Part shown: in pieces, positions 26,581 through 36,200 of the stretch
Numbering within the stretch: the stretch's first letter is position 1
Layout: every line of letters starts with the position of its first letter
Assembly: GCA_030263395.1 (NCBI GenBank)
Contig: SZOW01000010.1
Location: 31,013 to 95,012, forward strand
Direction: 5' to 3'
Length of the DNA: 64,000 nt
Origin: QUBU01 sp014337915
GTDB lineage: Bacteria > Pseudomonadota > Gammaproteobacteria > Steroidobacterales > GCA-2729495
The notes under the pieces: model-generated
Seen by the model: the letters and a program-made list of their open reading frames with translations, nothing else
Databases searched by the model: none
What the model was told of the DNA's origin: nothing
Made by a program: the position numbers and the translations under genes

Positions 26581-28050
26581 ATGCGTCTCTCCGACCCGAA
26601 TCTCCTGCGCCAGCTCGGCCATATCGGCGGGCAATGGCTGGGCGCCGCTTCCGGTGCCAGCAGCCCGGTGCGCAATCCAGCGACGGGCGCGGCCATCGGC
26701 AGCGTGCCCCGCATGGACGCCAGCGACGCGCGGCGCGCCATCGAGGCAGCCCAGGCGGCGCTCCCGGCCTGGCGGGCGCTCACGGCCGGTGAGCGAGCGG
26801 CCTTCCTGCGACGCCTGCATGCCCTGATGCTCGAGCACCAGGAAGACCTCGCCATCCTGATGACCGCCGAGCAGGGCAAGCCGCTGGCCGAGTCGCGCGG
26901 CGAGATCGGCTATGCGGCCTCCTTCGTCGAGTGGTTCGCCGAGGAAGCCCGCCGCATCCAGGGCGAGATCATCCCTGGCCCGCAGCACGACCGGCGCATC
27001 CTGGTGCTGAAGCAGCCGGTGGGCGTCGTGGCCGCCATCACGCCCTGGAATTTCCCCTCGGCGATGATCACGCGCAAGATCGCGCCGGCACTGGCGGCCG
27101 GCTGCACCGTGGTGGCCAAACCGGCGCTCGAGACACCCTTCTCGGCACTGGCTCTGGCCGAACTCGCCTGCCGTGCCGGCCTGCCACCCGGCGTGCTCAA
27201 CATCATCACCGGGCCCGGGCCGGAGATCGGCACCGAACTCACCGCCAATCCGCTGGTGCGCAAGCTGAGCTTCACCGGCTCCACCGCGGTCGGCAAGCTG
27301 CTGCTGGCGCAATGCGCCGGCACCGTGAAGAAGGTCTCGATGGAGCTCGGCGGCAACGCGCCCTTCATCGTCTTCGAGGACGCCGATCTCGACGCCGCGG
27401 TGGCCGGTGCCATGGCCAGCAAGTACCGCAACAGCGGCCAGACCTGCGTCTGCGCCAACCGGCTGCTGGTGCAGGACAGTGTCCATGACGAATTCGCGCG
27501 CCGGCTGGCCGCCGCCGTCGCCGGGTTGCGGGTCGGTGACGGCCTGCAGGGCGAGACCGACCAGGGCCCGCTGATCAGCATGCAGGCCGTGGCCAAGGTG
27601 GAGGCCCACATCGCCGATGCCCTGGCGCAGGGCGCGCGCATCCTCGTCGGTGGCCGGCGCCACGCGCTGGGCGGCAGCTTCTTCGAGCCGACCGTCCTCA
27701 CCGGCGCCACCCCGGCAATGCGGCTGGCGCGCGAGGAAACCTTCGGCCCGGTGGCCCCGCTGTTCCGCTTCGGTACCGAGGCCGAAGCCATCCGCCTGGC
27801 CAACGACACCGAGTCCGGCCTGGCGGCCTATCTCTACACCCGTGACCTCGGCCGCAGCTTCCGCGTCGCCGAGGCCCTTGAATACGGCATCGTCGGCCTC
27901 AACACGGGGCTGATCTCCACCGCGGTGGCTCCGTTCGGCGGCGTCAAGGAGTCCGGCATCGGCCGCGAAGGCTCCCGCTACGGCATCGAGGAGTACCTGG
28001 AGATCAAGTACCTCGCCATTGCCGGCGTGGAGGCCGGCGCCAACGCATGA
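26581..28050 (+). CDS. gabD: NAD(P)-dependent aldehyde dehydrogenase, succinate-semialdehyde type
   Basis: 489-residue aldehyde dehydrogenase closely resembling GabD, which oxidises succinate semialdehyde to succinate. Signatures are the cofactor segment AITPWNFPSAMITRK, the general base in MELGGNAPFIVFEDAD, the catalytic cysteine in SGQTCVCANR (the double cysteine of GabD), and the C-terminal PFGGVKESGIGREG. The start at 26581 (MRLSDPNLLR) is preferred to an upstream GTG. Its stop overlaps the start of a MATE gene by four bases (ATGA), so the two are coupled. Alternative substrates such as glutarate semialdehyde are possible. Confidence 0.86.
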   Translation: MRLSDPNLLRQLGHIGGQWLGAASGASSPVRNPATGAAIGSVPRMDASDARRAIEAAQAALPAWRALTAGERAAFLRRLHALMLEHQEDLAILMTAEQGKPLAESRGEIGYAASFVEWFAEEARRIQGEIIPGPQHDRRILVLKQPVGVVAAITPWNFPSAMITRKIAPALAAGCTVVAKPALETPFSALALAELACRAGLPPGVLNIITGPGPEIGTELTANPLVRKLSFTGSTAVGKLLLAQCAGTVKKVSMELGGNAPFIVFEDADLDAAVAGAMASKYRNSGQTCVCANRLLVQDSVHDEFARRLAAAVAGLRVGDGLQGETDQGPLISMQAVAKVEAHIADALAQGARILVGGRRHALGGSFFEPTVLTGATPAMRLAREETFGPVAPLFRFGTEAEAIRLANDTESGLAAYLYTRDLGRSFRVAEALEYGIVGLNTGLISTAVAPFGGVKESGIGREGSRYGIEEYLEIKYLAIAGVEAGANA

Positions 28051-29441
28051 AACCAGGCGGCAGTCGCCGTGCGCTCCTCACCGAGGGCCCCATCGGCAAG
28101 AACATCTTTTCGCTGATGATCCCCATGGCGCTGGGGATGATCGCCATCGTCACCAACAACGTCGCCGGCGCGTTCTTCATCGCCCGCGTCAGCACCGAGC
28201 AGCTGGCGGCGGTCAGCTTCACCTTCCCGGTGAGCTTCGTCGTCGGTGTCATCGCCATGGCGCTCGGCACCGGCACCTCCTCGGTGGTGTCGCGGCTCTT
28301 CGGCTCCGGCAACCGCGACGACGTGCGCCGCATCACCGGCCACGCCATGCTGCTGGCGGTGGCCTGCGCCATCGGCGTGCTGATCGTCGGCCTGCTGACC
28401 ATCGACCCGCTGTTCCGCCTGCTCGGCGCCGACGAGACCACGCTGCCGATGATCCACCGCTACATGCGGATCTACTACTGGGGCGGCGTCTTCATGGTTG
28501 CCCCGATGATCGCCAACTCGGTGCTGCGCGCGCTGGGCGATGCCCGGCGGCCGGCCATGATCATGACCACCTCGGCGGTGCTCAACATCCTCATCGACCC
28601 GGTGCTGATCTTCGGCCTGTTCGGCTTTCCGCGGATGGAGATCGAGGGCGCGGCGCTGGGGGGCGTGATCGCCAATGCAGTCACCATGTGCGCCTCCATC
28701 TATTTCGTGATGTACGGCGAGAACCTGGTGAGCTTCCGCAATTTCCGGTCGGAGCTGATCGGTGACTCCTGGCGGCGCATCCTGCACGTCGGCCTGCCGT
28801 CGCTGACCAGCGGCCTGGTGGCGCCGGTCACCACGGCGTTCATCACCAGCCAGGTCGCCCGCTACGGCCATGGCGCGGTGGCCGGCTTCGGCATGGCGGC
28901 GCGGGTCGAGGGATTGACGCTCATGGCGCTCATGGCGCTGTCGGCCGCGATGACGCCCTTCACCGGCCAGAACTTCGGCGCCGGCCGCCTCGACCGCGTC
29001 CGCAAGGGCGTGCGTTTCGCTTACCGCTTCTCGCTGATCTACGGCGCCTGCGTCGCAGTCGTGATGTTCCTGGCCGGCGACCTGCTGACCCGGCTGTTCG
29101 GGCTGGAACCCGAGGCCCGCAGCGCGGCGCTGATGCAGATGCATATCGTGCCGTTCAGCTACATGGCCTTCGGCATTTCCATGACCGTCAACGGTGCACT
29201 CAACGCGCTCGGCAAGCCTATGGCGGCCATGTTCGTGTCGCTGTCGCGGACCATTGCTGTCTATGCGCCGCTAGCCTGGCTGCTGTCGCAGCTGTTCGGC
29301 CTGGTCGGCATCTTCGTCGCAGCGGCGACCGCCAACGTCGTCGCCGGCGGCGTCGGCGCCGCCTGGTTCCGCATGGCTTTCAACCAGATGCTGGCGGACT
29401 TCAAGAGCAGGAGCGCCGCTGCCGGTCGCCAGCAGGCCTGA
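28047..29441 (+). CDS. MATE family efflux transporter
   Basis: 464-residue multidrug and toxin extrusion protein with about 12 membrane segments. It begins with a basic N-terminus then IGKNIFSLMIPMALGMIAIVT, and shows the paired-half architecture with GTGTSSVVSRLFGSG in the first half and AMTPFTGQNFGAGRLDRV in the second. It belongs to the NorM/VmrA-like branch, distinct from the DinF-like protein at 12937. Translational overlap with the aldehyde dehydrogenase gene suggests that the pair serve one pathway, for example removal of a toxic intermediate; that is inference. Confidence 0.88.
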   Translation: MKPGGSRRALLTEGPIGKNIFSLMIPMALGMIAIVTNNVAGAFFIARVSTEQLAAVSFTFPVSFVVGVIAMALGTGTSSVVSRLFGSGNRDDVRRITGHAMLLAVACAIGVLIVGLLTIDPLFRLLGADETTLPMIHRYMRIYYWGGVFMVAPMIANSVLRALGDARRPAMIMTTSAVLNILIDPVLIFGLFGFPRMEIEGAALGGVIANAVTMCASIYFVMYGENLVSFRNFRSELIGDSWRRILHVGLPSLTSGLVAPVTTAFITSQVARYGHGAVAGFGMAARVEGLTLMALMALSAAMTPFTGQNFGAGRLDRVRKGVRFAYRFSLIYGACVAVVMFLAGDLLTRLFGLEPEARSAALMQMHIVPFSYMAFGISMTVNGALNALGKPMAAMFVSLSRTIAVYAPLAWLLSQLFGLVGIFVAAATANVVAGGVGAAWFRMAFNQMLADFKSRSAAAGRQQA

Positions 29442-29520
29442 GCCGCCAGCGCCGGCGGGGCCGCAGAACCGCGAACGCGGCCACAGACATCCCGGGCCGG
29501 CCTGGCATAGGCTGGCTGCC

Positions 29521-30228
29521 ATGGAGAACCGCCGCAATTACTACCGCATCCTGCAGGTGCAGCCGGGTGCGCCGGTGGAGATCATCCGCGCCAGCTACCG
29601 CACGCTGATGCAGCGGCTGAAGGCCCATCCGGACCTCGGTGGCGACCATCGCCATGCGGCGCTGATCAACGAGGCCTACGCCGTGCTCACCGATCCGGCG
29701 AAGCGCGCGGCCTACGATCGTGACTTCCAGCTGCGCGTACTCGACACCAGGACCGAGGGCGGCGCGGAGCCGACGGCTGGCGCCAACCGCCCACGGCCCG
29801 CCGAGCACTGCCTGTTTTGCGGCGCACCACAGCACTCGCGGCCGGCCCGGCAACGCGATGCGCGCTGCTGCCGCTGCGCCAGTCCGCTGCATCCGGCCAC
29901 GGCTCGGCAACTCGCCAGCGATGGCCAGCGCGCATTGCCGCGCCTGCCGGGAAACCACGAGCTGCGGCTGTACACCCACTGGCCGGCGCCGGCCATCAGC
30001 GCGCAGTCCCGCGATGTCTCGCCCGACGGCATCAGCTTCGTGACCGGCCAGCGGCTGCAACCGCAGGCGGTCATCAAGCTGGACAGCGACTGGTGCCAGG
30101 CCGTGGTGCGCATCAGCAACATCCGCAGCGACAACGAGCGCAACGAGGGCAACTGGCTGACCGGGGCCGCTTTCCTCAGCGTCATCTTCCCCCGCTCCCG
30201 TGGCGCCTTCCTGTCGACGCAGGCCTGA
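29521..30228 (+). CDS. J-domain protein with zinc ribbon and C-terminal PilZ-like domain
   Basis: 235-residue three-part protein. Residues 5-70 form a J-domain with the HPD motif (KAHPDLGGD) and the helix-III pattern INEAYAVLTDPAKRAAYDRDF, so it could stimulate an Hsp70. Residues about 97-122 hold CLFC and CCRC, a likely zinc ribbon. The C-terminal half (about 143-225) looks PilZ-like, with DVSPDGISFVTGQRLQPQA and a following beta-rich segment; the usual RxxxR c-di-GMP motif is not clear, only SRDVSPDG is seen. No dnaK lies nearby. The domain combination is unusual and its partner is unknown. Confidence 0.72.
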   Translation: MENRRNYYRILQVQPGAPVEIIRASYRTLMQRLKAHPDLGGDHRHAALINEAYAVLTDPAKRAAYDRDFQLRVLDTRTEGGAEPTAGANRPRPAEHCLFCGAPQHSRPARQRDARCCRCASPLHPATARQLASDGQRALPRLPGNHELRLYTHWPAPAISAQSRDVSPDGISFVTGQRLQPQAVIKLDSDWCQAVVRISNIRSDNERNEGNWLTGAAFLSVIFPRSRGAFLSTQA

Positions 30229-30255
30229 CCCGGCCGGCAGCGGATCCGGGCGCGT

Positions 30256-30285
30256 TACAACTTGGTACAAAGTGTTACGGCGCTG
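30256..30285 (+). promoter_or_regulatory. Three direct repeats, 10-bp period, upstream of the small ORF
   Basis: TACAACTTGG, TACAAAGTGT and TACGGCGCTG follow each other without gaps. The first two also make an imperfect dyad around GGTAC. Direct repeats on one helical turn are typical of response-regulator sites of the OmpR/PhoB group. A -10-like TACATT lies at 30311-30316 without a good -35, as expected for an activator-dependent promoter. No regulator is named; the assignment is inference. Confidence 0.3.
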
Positions 30286-30358
30286 AAAGGAAGTCGCCGC
30301 GCTCAGCCCCTACATTGGCACCATCGAGTGATGGTACGGATGGCGAGGAGGACGACAC

Positions 30359-30463
30359 ATGGAAAGAACCTGCAGCCTGAATGCTTTCGAGCGGCTCGAA
30401 GGCCTGGCGACCGCGCTGGTCGCGGCAATGTTCCCGGTGCTGACGCTGGCCGTGCTGCTCTGA
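30359..30463 (+). CDS. Small hydrophobic protein (34 residues), own transcription unit
   Basis: The ORF encodes 34 residues: MERTCSLNAFERLEGLATAL, then VAAMFPVLTLAVLL. The second half is hydrophobic and could span the membrane once. An excellent ribosome-binding site, AGGAGG, lies seven bases before the ATG. The ORF stands in a 390-base space between the J-domain gene and the flavocytochrome gene. It is framed by possible activator repeats upstream and a strong intrinsic terminator about 105 bases downstream. I do not recognise the family. The remaining 100 bases before the terminator could be a 3' UTR or a small RNA. Confidence 0.55.
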   Translation: MERTCSLNAFERLEGLATALVAAMFPVLTLAVLL

Positions 30464-30568
30464 CAGATCATCGAGAAAAGACCGGACAGGCGCCGACCCC
30501 CCACCCCGGGTCGTCTTCCCCTCCCCCTCAGCGACCTGGGGCGGCGCCTGGACCGGGCGACGATGAAC

Positions 30569-30596
30569 GAGCCCCGCATTGCGGGGCTCTTTTTTT
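30569..30596 (+). terminator. Intrinsic terminator after the small ORF
   Basis: A perfect 9-bp stem, GAGCCCCGC-ATT-GCGGGGCTC, is followed by seven T residues. The orientation fits rightward transcription of the small ORF. The leftward flavocytochrome gene ends at 30616, but this hairpin has no T-run on that strand. Confidence 0.93.
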
Positions 30597-30615
30597 ATCA
30601 GCCTATTCTGGGTGC

Positions 30616-32343
30616 TCAGTGGCAGCGGGTGCAGCTGCCGAGCTGCGCCAGTTGCTGCACGCGCGTCTGGGCCGGACCGGTGGGCCAGCTGGCGTCATGG
30701 CAGCTGCTGCAGGCCTGCGCACGCTCCTGTACCAGGCGGTGCACCTGCGTGAAATGCCAGAACCCCGGCTCCACCTGCACCAGCCGGTCGGCGAGGGCTT
30801 CGGGGGGGCGATTGTCCGCGACCGGGGCCGGCAACCCGGGATTGCTGCCGGCGGCCTGGTGCCCGGATTGCCGCAGGTCCGCCGCAGCCGTGCGCCCGGC
30901 AATGCGCCCGAGCAGCAATGACGGCCCGAGGAAGGTGCCGCTGCCACCATGGCTGCCGTTGATGCCCGCCACGCCAGTGACCTCGCCGGCCGCGTACAGA
31001 CCGGGGACCGGTTGGCGCCCGGCGTCGAGCGCGCGCGCATCATGGTCGATGGCGATGCCGCCCATGCTCTTGCGCGTCATCGGATACAGCTTGATGGCGT
31101 AGTAGGGCGGCGTGGCGAGTGCTGGCGGCAGCCGGGCCCCGGCCTGCGCGCCGAAGCGGCCGAAGTCCGCATCGCGGCCGTTGCGCAGGAAGCCGTTGTA
31201 GCGATCCACGGTGGCCGCCAGCGCGTCGGCCGGTATGCCGGTGGCCGCGGCCAGCGAGGCCAGGTCGTCGGCGCGGCTCACCAGCGCGGGATTGCCCATG
31301 ATTTCGCTGTCGATGACCCGGCGGTCGAGCCAGGGCCCGCCACGCACCATGAGCTGCCTGCGGCCCTCGCCATCGAACAGCAGCCAGTAGGTCGGCGGGT
31401 TGCGCGACAGCACCAGCGTCTCGATGTCCTTCGATGGCGCCTCTTCGTTGACGAAGCGCCGGCCCTGCCCGTCGACCATGATGGCCGCGGGGTTCTGCAC
31501 CAGCAGGCCACGCCGCCCCGTCGGATCGCGCGGATTGGGCATCCCGGTGACGTAGACCAGCTGCCGGTCCAGGCGCTCCAGCGCGGCACCGGCCGCGGTG
31601 GCGAGACGCAGGCCGCTGCCCGTGGCGAATTCCCCGGAACCCACGTAGAGCGGTGTGGGCAAGGCATGGCCTGACGGCCAGTGCTCGCGCACCAGGGAAT
31701 CGTTGCTCTCGAATCCGCCGGTGGCGATCACCACGGCGGGCGCGCGCAGCTTCAGGCGCCGCCCACTGCGCAGGTCGCGGGCAGCCACGCCGGTGACGGC
31801 CGGCCCGTCGCGCAGCAGGGCCGTCACATCGTGGTTGAACAGGAAGCTGATGCGCTCGCTGGCGAGCGCGTCGCGCAACACCGGCAGCACGGCGGTGACC
31901 GCCGCCCCGCGGGTGAAGTGGAAGCGCGGCACGCTGTCCTCCGCGCTCGGCAGGATCATGACGAACTCGACGCCCCTGGCGACCAGCCAGTCATGCACCT
32001 CGGGGCGCGAGGCCTCGACGTAGCGACGCACCCAGTAGGGATCCGCGTCCTCGCCCCAGGCGAGGATGTCGCGGATCGCGAGTTCGACGTCGTCGTGATA
32101 GCCACGCTTCGCCTGCAGCGGCGTGCCGACCAGCGAGAAACCGCCGGCCATCATGGCATGGCCGCCGCCTACCGAGTTGGCGTCGAGCACGATGACCCGC
32201 GCACCGCCATCGGCGGCTTCCAGCGCCGCCGCCAGGCCGGCGATGCCGGCGCCGATGACGATGATATCGGCCTGCGGCGGCGCGGCGCGCTGCGTCGCGC
32301 AGCCGCCGAGCGCGAGCAGCAGCGCCAGCGCGAAGGCGCGCAT
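30616..32343 (-). CDS. Lipoprotein flavocytochrome: FAD-binding fumarate-reductase-like with two C-terminal heme motifs
   Basis: 575-residue protein. A short lipoprotein leader ends in LALGGC (Cys 15). The FAD-binding fold starts at about 26 with DIIVIGAGIAGLAAALEAADG, and the family segment PGLYAAGEVTGVAGINGSHG lies near 475. At the very C-terminus are two CxxCH motifs, CSSCH (545-549) and CTRCH (571-575, the last residues). The protein should therefore be an exported lipid-anchored flavocytochrome. The usual fumarate-reductase HGxNRLGG end is replaced by SHGGSGTFLGPSL, so fumarate is not the assured substrate. It starts five bases after the stop of the outer-membrane protein gene. The heme domain sits C-terminal, not N-terminal as in Shewanella flavocytochrome c. 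Confidence 0.82.
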   Translation of the reverse strand: MRAFALALLLALGGCATQRAAPPQADIIVIGAGIAGLAAALEAADGGARVIVLDANSVGGGHAMMAGGFSLVGTPLQAKRGYHDDVELAIRDILAWGEDADPYWVRRYVEASRPEVHDWLVARGVEFVMILPSAEDSVPRFHFTRGAAVTAVLPVLRDALASERISFLFNHDVTALLRDGPAVTGVAARDLRSGRRLKLRAPAVVIATGGFESNDSLVREHWPSGHALPTPLYVGSGEFATGSGLRLATAAGAALERLDRQLVYVTGMPNPRDPTGRRGLLVQNPAAIMVDGQGRRFVNEEAPSKDIETLVLSRNPPTYWLLFDGEGRRQLMVRGGPWLDRRVIDSEIMGNPALVSRADDLASLAAATGIPADALAATVDRYNGFLRNGRDADFGRFGAQAGARLPPALATPPYYAIKLYPMTRKSMGGIAIDHDARALDAGRQPVPGLYAAGEVTGVAGINGSHGGSGTFLGPSLLLGRIAGRTAAADLRQSGHQAAGSNPGLPAPVADNRPPEALADRLVQVEPGFWHFTQVHRLVQERAQACSSCHDASWPTGPAQTRVQQLAQLGSCTRCH

Positions 32344-32347
32344 ACGC

Positions 32348-32947
32348 CTAGCGCAGCTGGGCCAGCGGCGCGAAGTAGAAGCGCACGCCGAGGTTGAACC
32401 GCGTGACATCGTCGGACAGCACCAGGCCGGCGCCGATGGCGACGTTCCTGGCGATTTCGTACAGGCCACCGAGCTCCAGCGCGGTGTTGTCGTCGAACAC
32501 GTCCTCGTAGAGGATGCCGCCGTTGAGCTCCAGCTGCGGGTTGACCATCACCCGCATCAGGCCCTCGAGGCTGAAGCCGGTCTCGTCGTCATCCCCCGGC
32601 TGGTCGAGATTGGCGCTGATGAGTCGCGCGCGACCGACCAGGTCCAGCCCGGGGCGCAGCGGCGTGTTGAAGCCGACGCCGAGGGCCAGCGCGTTGTAGT
32701 CCGCATCGTGGTCGAGGTCGGTGTCCTCGTAGGCCGCCAGCACGTGGATGTTCCTGCTGAGGGCGTAGGAACCGCCCAGCAGGAAGCCGTCGCCATCGCC
32801 GTAGTGGTCGAAGTCGGTATTGGTGTAGGCGATCTCGCCGTAGCTGTACTGCGGCTCGGCCGCGGCCGAGGCGAGGCCCGGCAGCGCGATGCCGAGGCAG
32901 GATGCCAGCATCCATGCCGCCTGCTTGGTGCGCGTTGGCATAGTCAT
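32348..32947 (-). CDS. Outer-membrane beta-barrel protein, exported
   Basis: 199-residue protein with a signal peptide (MTMPTRTKQAAWMLASCLGI, cleavage near ASA/AAE). The mature part alternates polar and hydrophobic residues and is rich in Tyr, Asp and Gly, with about eight predicted strands, ending RFNLGVRFYFAPLAQLR. This suggests a small eight-stranded barrel. The role is unknown. A GGAG site precedes two closely spaced ATG codons at 32947 and 32941. It is the first gene of a two-gene unit with the flavocytochrome lipoprotein, which suggests a shared envelope redox task. Confidence 0.72.
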   Translation of the reverse strand: MTMPTRTKQAAWMLASCLGIALPGLASAAAEPQYSYGEIAYTNTDFDHYGDGDGFLLGGSYALSRNIHVLAAYEDTDLDHDADYNALALGVGFNTPLRPGLDLVGRARLISANLDQPGDDDETGFSLEGLMRVMVNPQLELNGGILYEDVFDDNTALELGGLYEIARNVAIGAGLVLSDDVTRFNLGVRFYFAPLAQLR

Positions 32948-33096
32948 GTTCTCCGGAAAATCTGTTCGCGACCCGACCGGCGCCCGCCCTGCAGCCCGCG
33001 CAACCGGGTGGGTGGGGGCACCGGAACCCGCGCGGAATTATGCACCACGCTCGCCCGGCCCACATCCCGCGGCTGATTCCACGCAGTTCATGCAGA

Positions 33097-33140
33097 TTGC
33101 CGCACTTAGTGCGGCAAACGCCGCGATTGGCGCATCGCGG
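33097..33140. repeat. Two perfect stem-loops in the leader of the RHS gene
   Basis: TTGCCGCAC-TTA-GTGCGGCAA (33097-33117) is a 9-bp perfect inverted repeat. CCGCGAT-TGGCGC-ATCGCGG (33121-33140) is a second, 7-bp one directly after it. They lie 70-115 bases before the start codon of the SpvB/RHS gene and 150 bases before the divergent outer-membrane protein gene. Neither is followed by a T-run, so they are not ordinary terminators; operators or RNA structures in the leader are possible. Confidence 0.6.
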
Positions 33141-33211
33141 CCCGCAGCCACAGCTGCTTCCATGCATCCCATCGACGCGCAACTGGCCAGCGACCCGAAG
33201 GGAGACGGAAC

Positions 33212-36200
33212 ATGCGGATGGCGTGGTGGAGGAAGGTACTGCTTCCTGTCCTGCTTTCGGGAAGCATGGCGACCGCGGCAACCCTGCCCGGCCGGATCGA
33301 CGGCAGCTTCGAGGCCAGCGCCAGCGGCGCAGTGACCTACTCCATCCCGGTCACCGTAGCGACCGGCATGAACGGGCTGCGGCCGGCGATCGGCCTCGAA
33401 TACAACAGCCAGTCGGCGCGCGGGGACGCCGGGGCGGGCTGGTCGCTCAGCGGCTTCTCCATGATCAGCCGCTGCCCGCTCACCATGGCGCTCGATGGCC
33501 GCATGCAGGGCGTGCGCTACTCGCGCCAGGACCGCTTCTGCCTCGATGGCCAGCCACTGGTACTGATCTCCGCGGTGCCCGGGGTGAACGGTGCCCAGTA
33601 CCGCAGCGAGCTGCACGCCTACGAGGTGGTGACGATGGTCGGCACGCTGGGCACCGGCCCGCTGTCGTTTGAGCTGCGTCGCCCGGATGGCCTGGTCTAC
33701 CGCTACGGCAACGATGCCGATTCCCGGGTCGAAGCGCCCGGCACCGGTGAGGTGCGCGCCTGGGCGCTCAACGAGGTCGAGGACCGCTTCGGGCAGCGCA
33801 TGGCCTTCCAGTACCAGGAAGACGCAGTGGCCGGCGAGCACTACCCGGCCGAAATCCTCTGGACCTATGGCGCGGGGGAAACCCCGGCACAGGCCCGGTA
33901 TCGCCTGGCATTCACCTGGGAACCGCGCCCGGCCGAGGACCAGCGCAGCGGCTACACCTGGGGTTCGCCCTGGCGCGAATCCCGCCGGCTCGCTGCCATC
34001 GAGTACCTGCACAATGCCGGCAGCGGCTTTACCCGCGTCCATCGCTACGGGCTGACCTACGCCACACCGGTACCAGGCGGCACCCGGCGCAGCCGGCTGG
34101 CAAGCATCTCGCAGTGCGGGCCGCGCGATTGCCTGCCGCCAACGACCTTCCAGTGGGACGACGGAACGGCCACGCGCGCGGCGTCGAGCCTGCCGGCAGT
34201 GCCCGTCGACGGCGCCGTGCCGGGCGACTTCAACGGCGATGGCGCCACCGACCTCTACGGCGCCTGGCAGGGCCACTGGGCCGTCTGGCCGGCGGACCCG
34301 CAGGCGGGCGGATTTCGCGCCCCGGTGGTCGTCGGCGGCAGCATCACGGAGGACAGCGTCGGGCTACCCATCGACTACAACGGTGACGGCCTGGTCGACC
34401 TCATGGTCGCCTCCAGCCAGGGCCCGAACTGGCTGGTCTACCAGGCGCCCACGGTCCCCGGCGACGCCTTCAGCGTGCGCAACACCGGCATAGCGCTGTC
34501 TGCCGGCGTCGAGGTCGCACCACTGGACATGGACGGCGATGGCTTCGAGGACATCGTCTACCTGCGTGACATCCAGGCCTATTACCGGCGCAACAGCGGT
34601 GGTGCATTCGAGGCGGAGAAGTCGGCAGGGCTGGCAGCCGTGCCCGCCGCCAACCGCCTCCCGCAAGGCACTCCCGTGCTGCTGGAAACCGGCGACTTCG
34701 ATGGCGATGGCCGCGGCGACTTGCTGGTGGCGCGCTCCACCGCGGTCCCGGGTGGCGGCGGCTACCGCTGGGAGGCATTCCTGTCCAATGGCTTCGGATT
34801 CGGCCCGGATCCCATCGCTACGTTCACGACCGAGGCCGCACCGGGAAAGCTGCTGGTGCTCGACCTGAACGGCGATGGCCTGGCCGATGTCCTGCGCCAT
34901 GCCGAGGGCGCCTGGAACAGCCTCCTGAGCCACGGCACCAGCGCCGGTGGCCTGCCCGGCCTGGTGCCCCAGTCCTGCCTCGCCCCAGCGGGCAGCGGTG
35001 ACCAGGGCCAGGCCGCAGTGCTGGACTACGACGGTGACGGCCGCAGCGATCTCGTGCTCGGCAACGCCTCCGGAGGGTGGAAGGTCCACCTGTCCGTCGG
35101 CGACTGCCTCGACTCCGATGGCCAGGCGATCGACGCAGCGCTGCCGCAGTCCGGCGGCATCAACCGGTTGCTGGTCGTCGATGCCGACAGCGACGGCAGT
35201 GCCGACCTGCTGCTCGGCTCGACCACCCAGCCTGGATGGTCGCTGCTGCGCTACCTGCCGCCCCCTGGCCCGGATGGTGGCCCGGGCGCACCGCGGCCCG
35301 AGCTGATGCGCCAGCTCAACGATGGCCTCGGCAATGGCATGAGCTTCCGGTTCCAGGCCCTGGGCCAGGTGCCCGGCTACCGGATGTCCGGCAGCAACCC
35401 GGCCGGCGCGATCGCGCTCCATGGCGGCGCGCTGCCGGTAATCGTCGGCTACACCGTCACGGGTGCCAGCCGCTACGAGGTCAGCCTCGGCTACTCCGGC
35501 GCCCGCCGCGACCGCCAGGGGCGCGGCTTCCTCGGCTTCGAGACGGTGACCGCCGTCGATTCACGCAATGGCCTGAAGTCCGTCACGCAGTTCCGCCAGG
35601 ATTTCCCGTTCATTGGCCGCATCGAGCTGGCCACCACCTGGGACCAGGACCGCAAGGTATCGGTGTTCGATCCCAGCTGGGCTATGGCTGCCGGCCCGCC
35701 GGCGATGGTGCTCAACACCCGCTTCGTGTACCTGGCGGGCGACCTGACCGAGACCTACGAGGTCGACGCCGAAGGCGGCCTGCAGGGCAGCCTGGTCCGG
35801 TCGGTGCGCCGCACGCTCAGCTGGAACCTGGTCCATGGCGCCGTATCCAGGGAAGTCACCGAGGTGACCTCACCCCTGGATCCCGGTCGCAGCCATCGCA
35901 CGACCCGCAACTACAGCTTCGACGATGTGGCCGCCGGTGCCGGCTGCCTCGGCCTGCCGACACGCATCGACAGCACCCGCGAGGTCACGGGCACTGCCAC
36001 CCGCTCGGGCAGCCTGCTGATGACCTACAGCAGTGCGACCTGCCGGCTCCTGAGCGAGCTGGACGGCACGGCGAGCAGCAGCACCCAGCAGCTGCGCACC
36101 AGCTACGCCTACGATGCCGCCGGACGCACGACGAGCGTCACCCGCAGCGACGCGGCCGGCCAGCTGGCGGCGCGCATCACCCGTTTCAGCTACGCACCCG

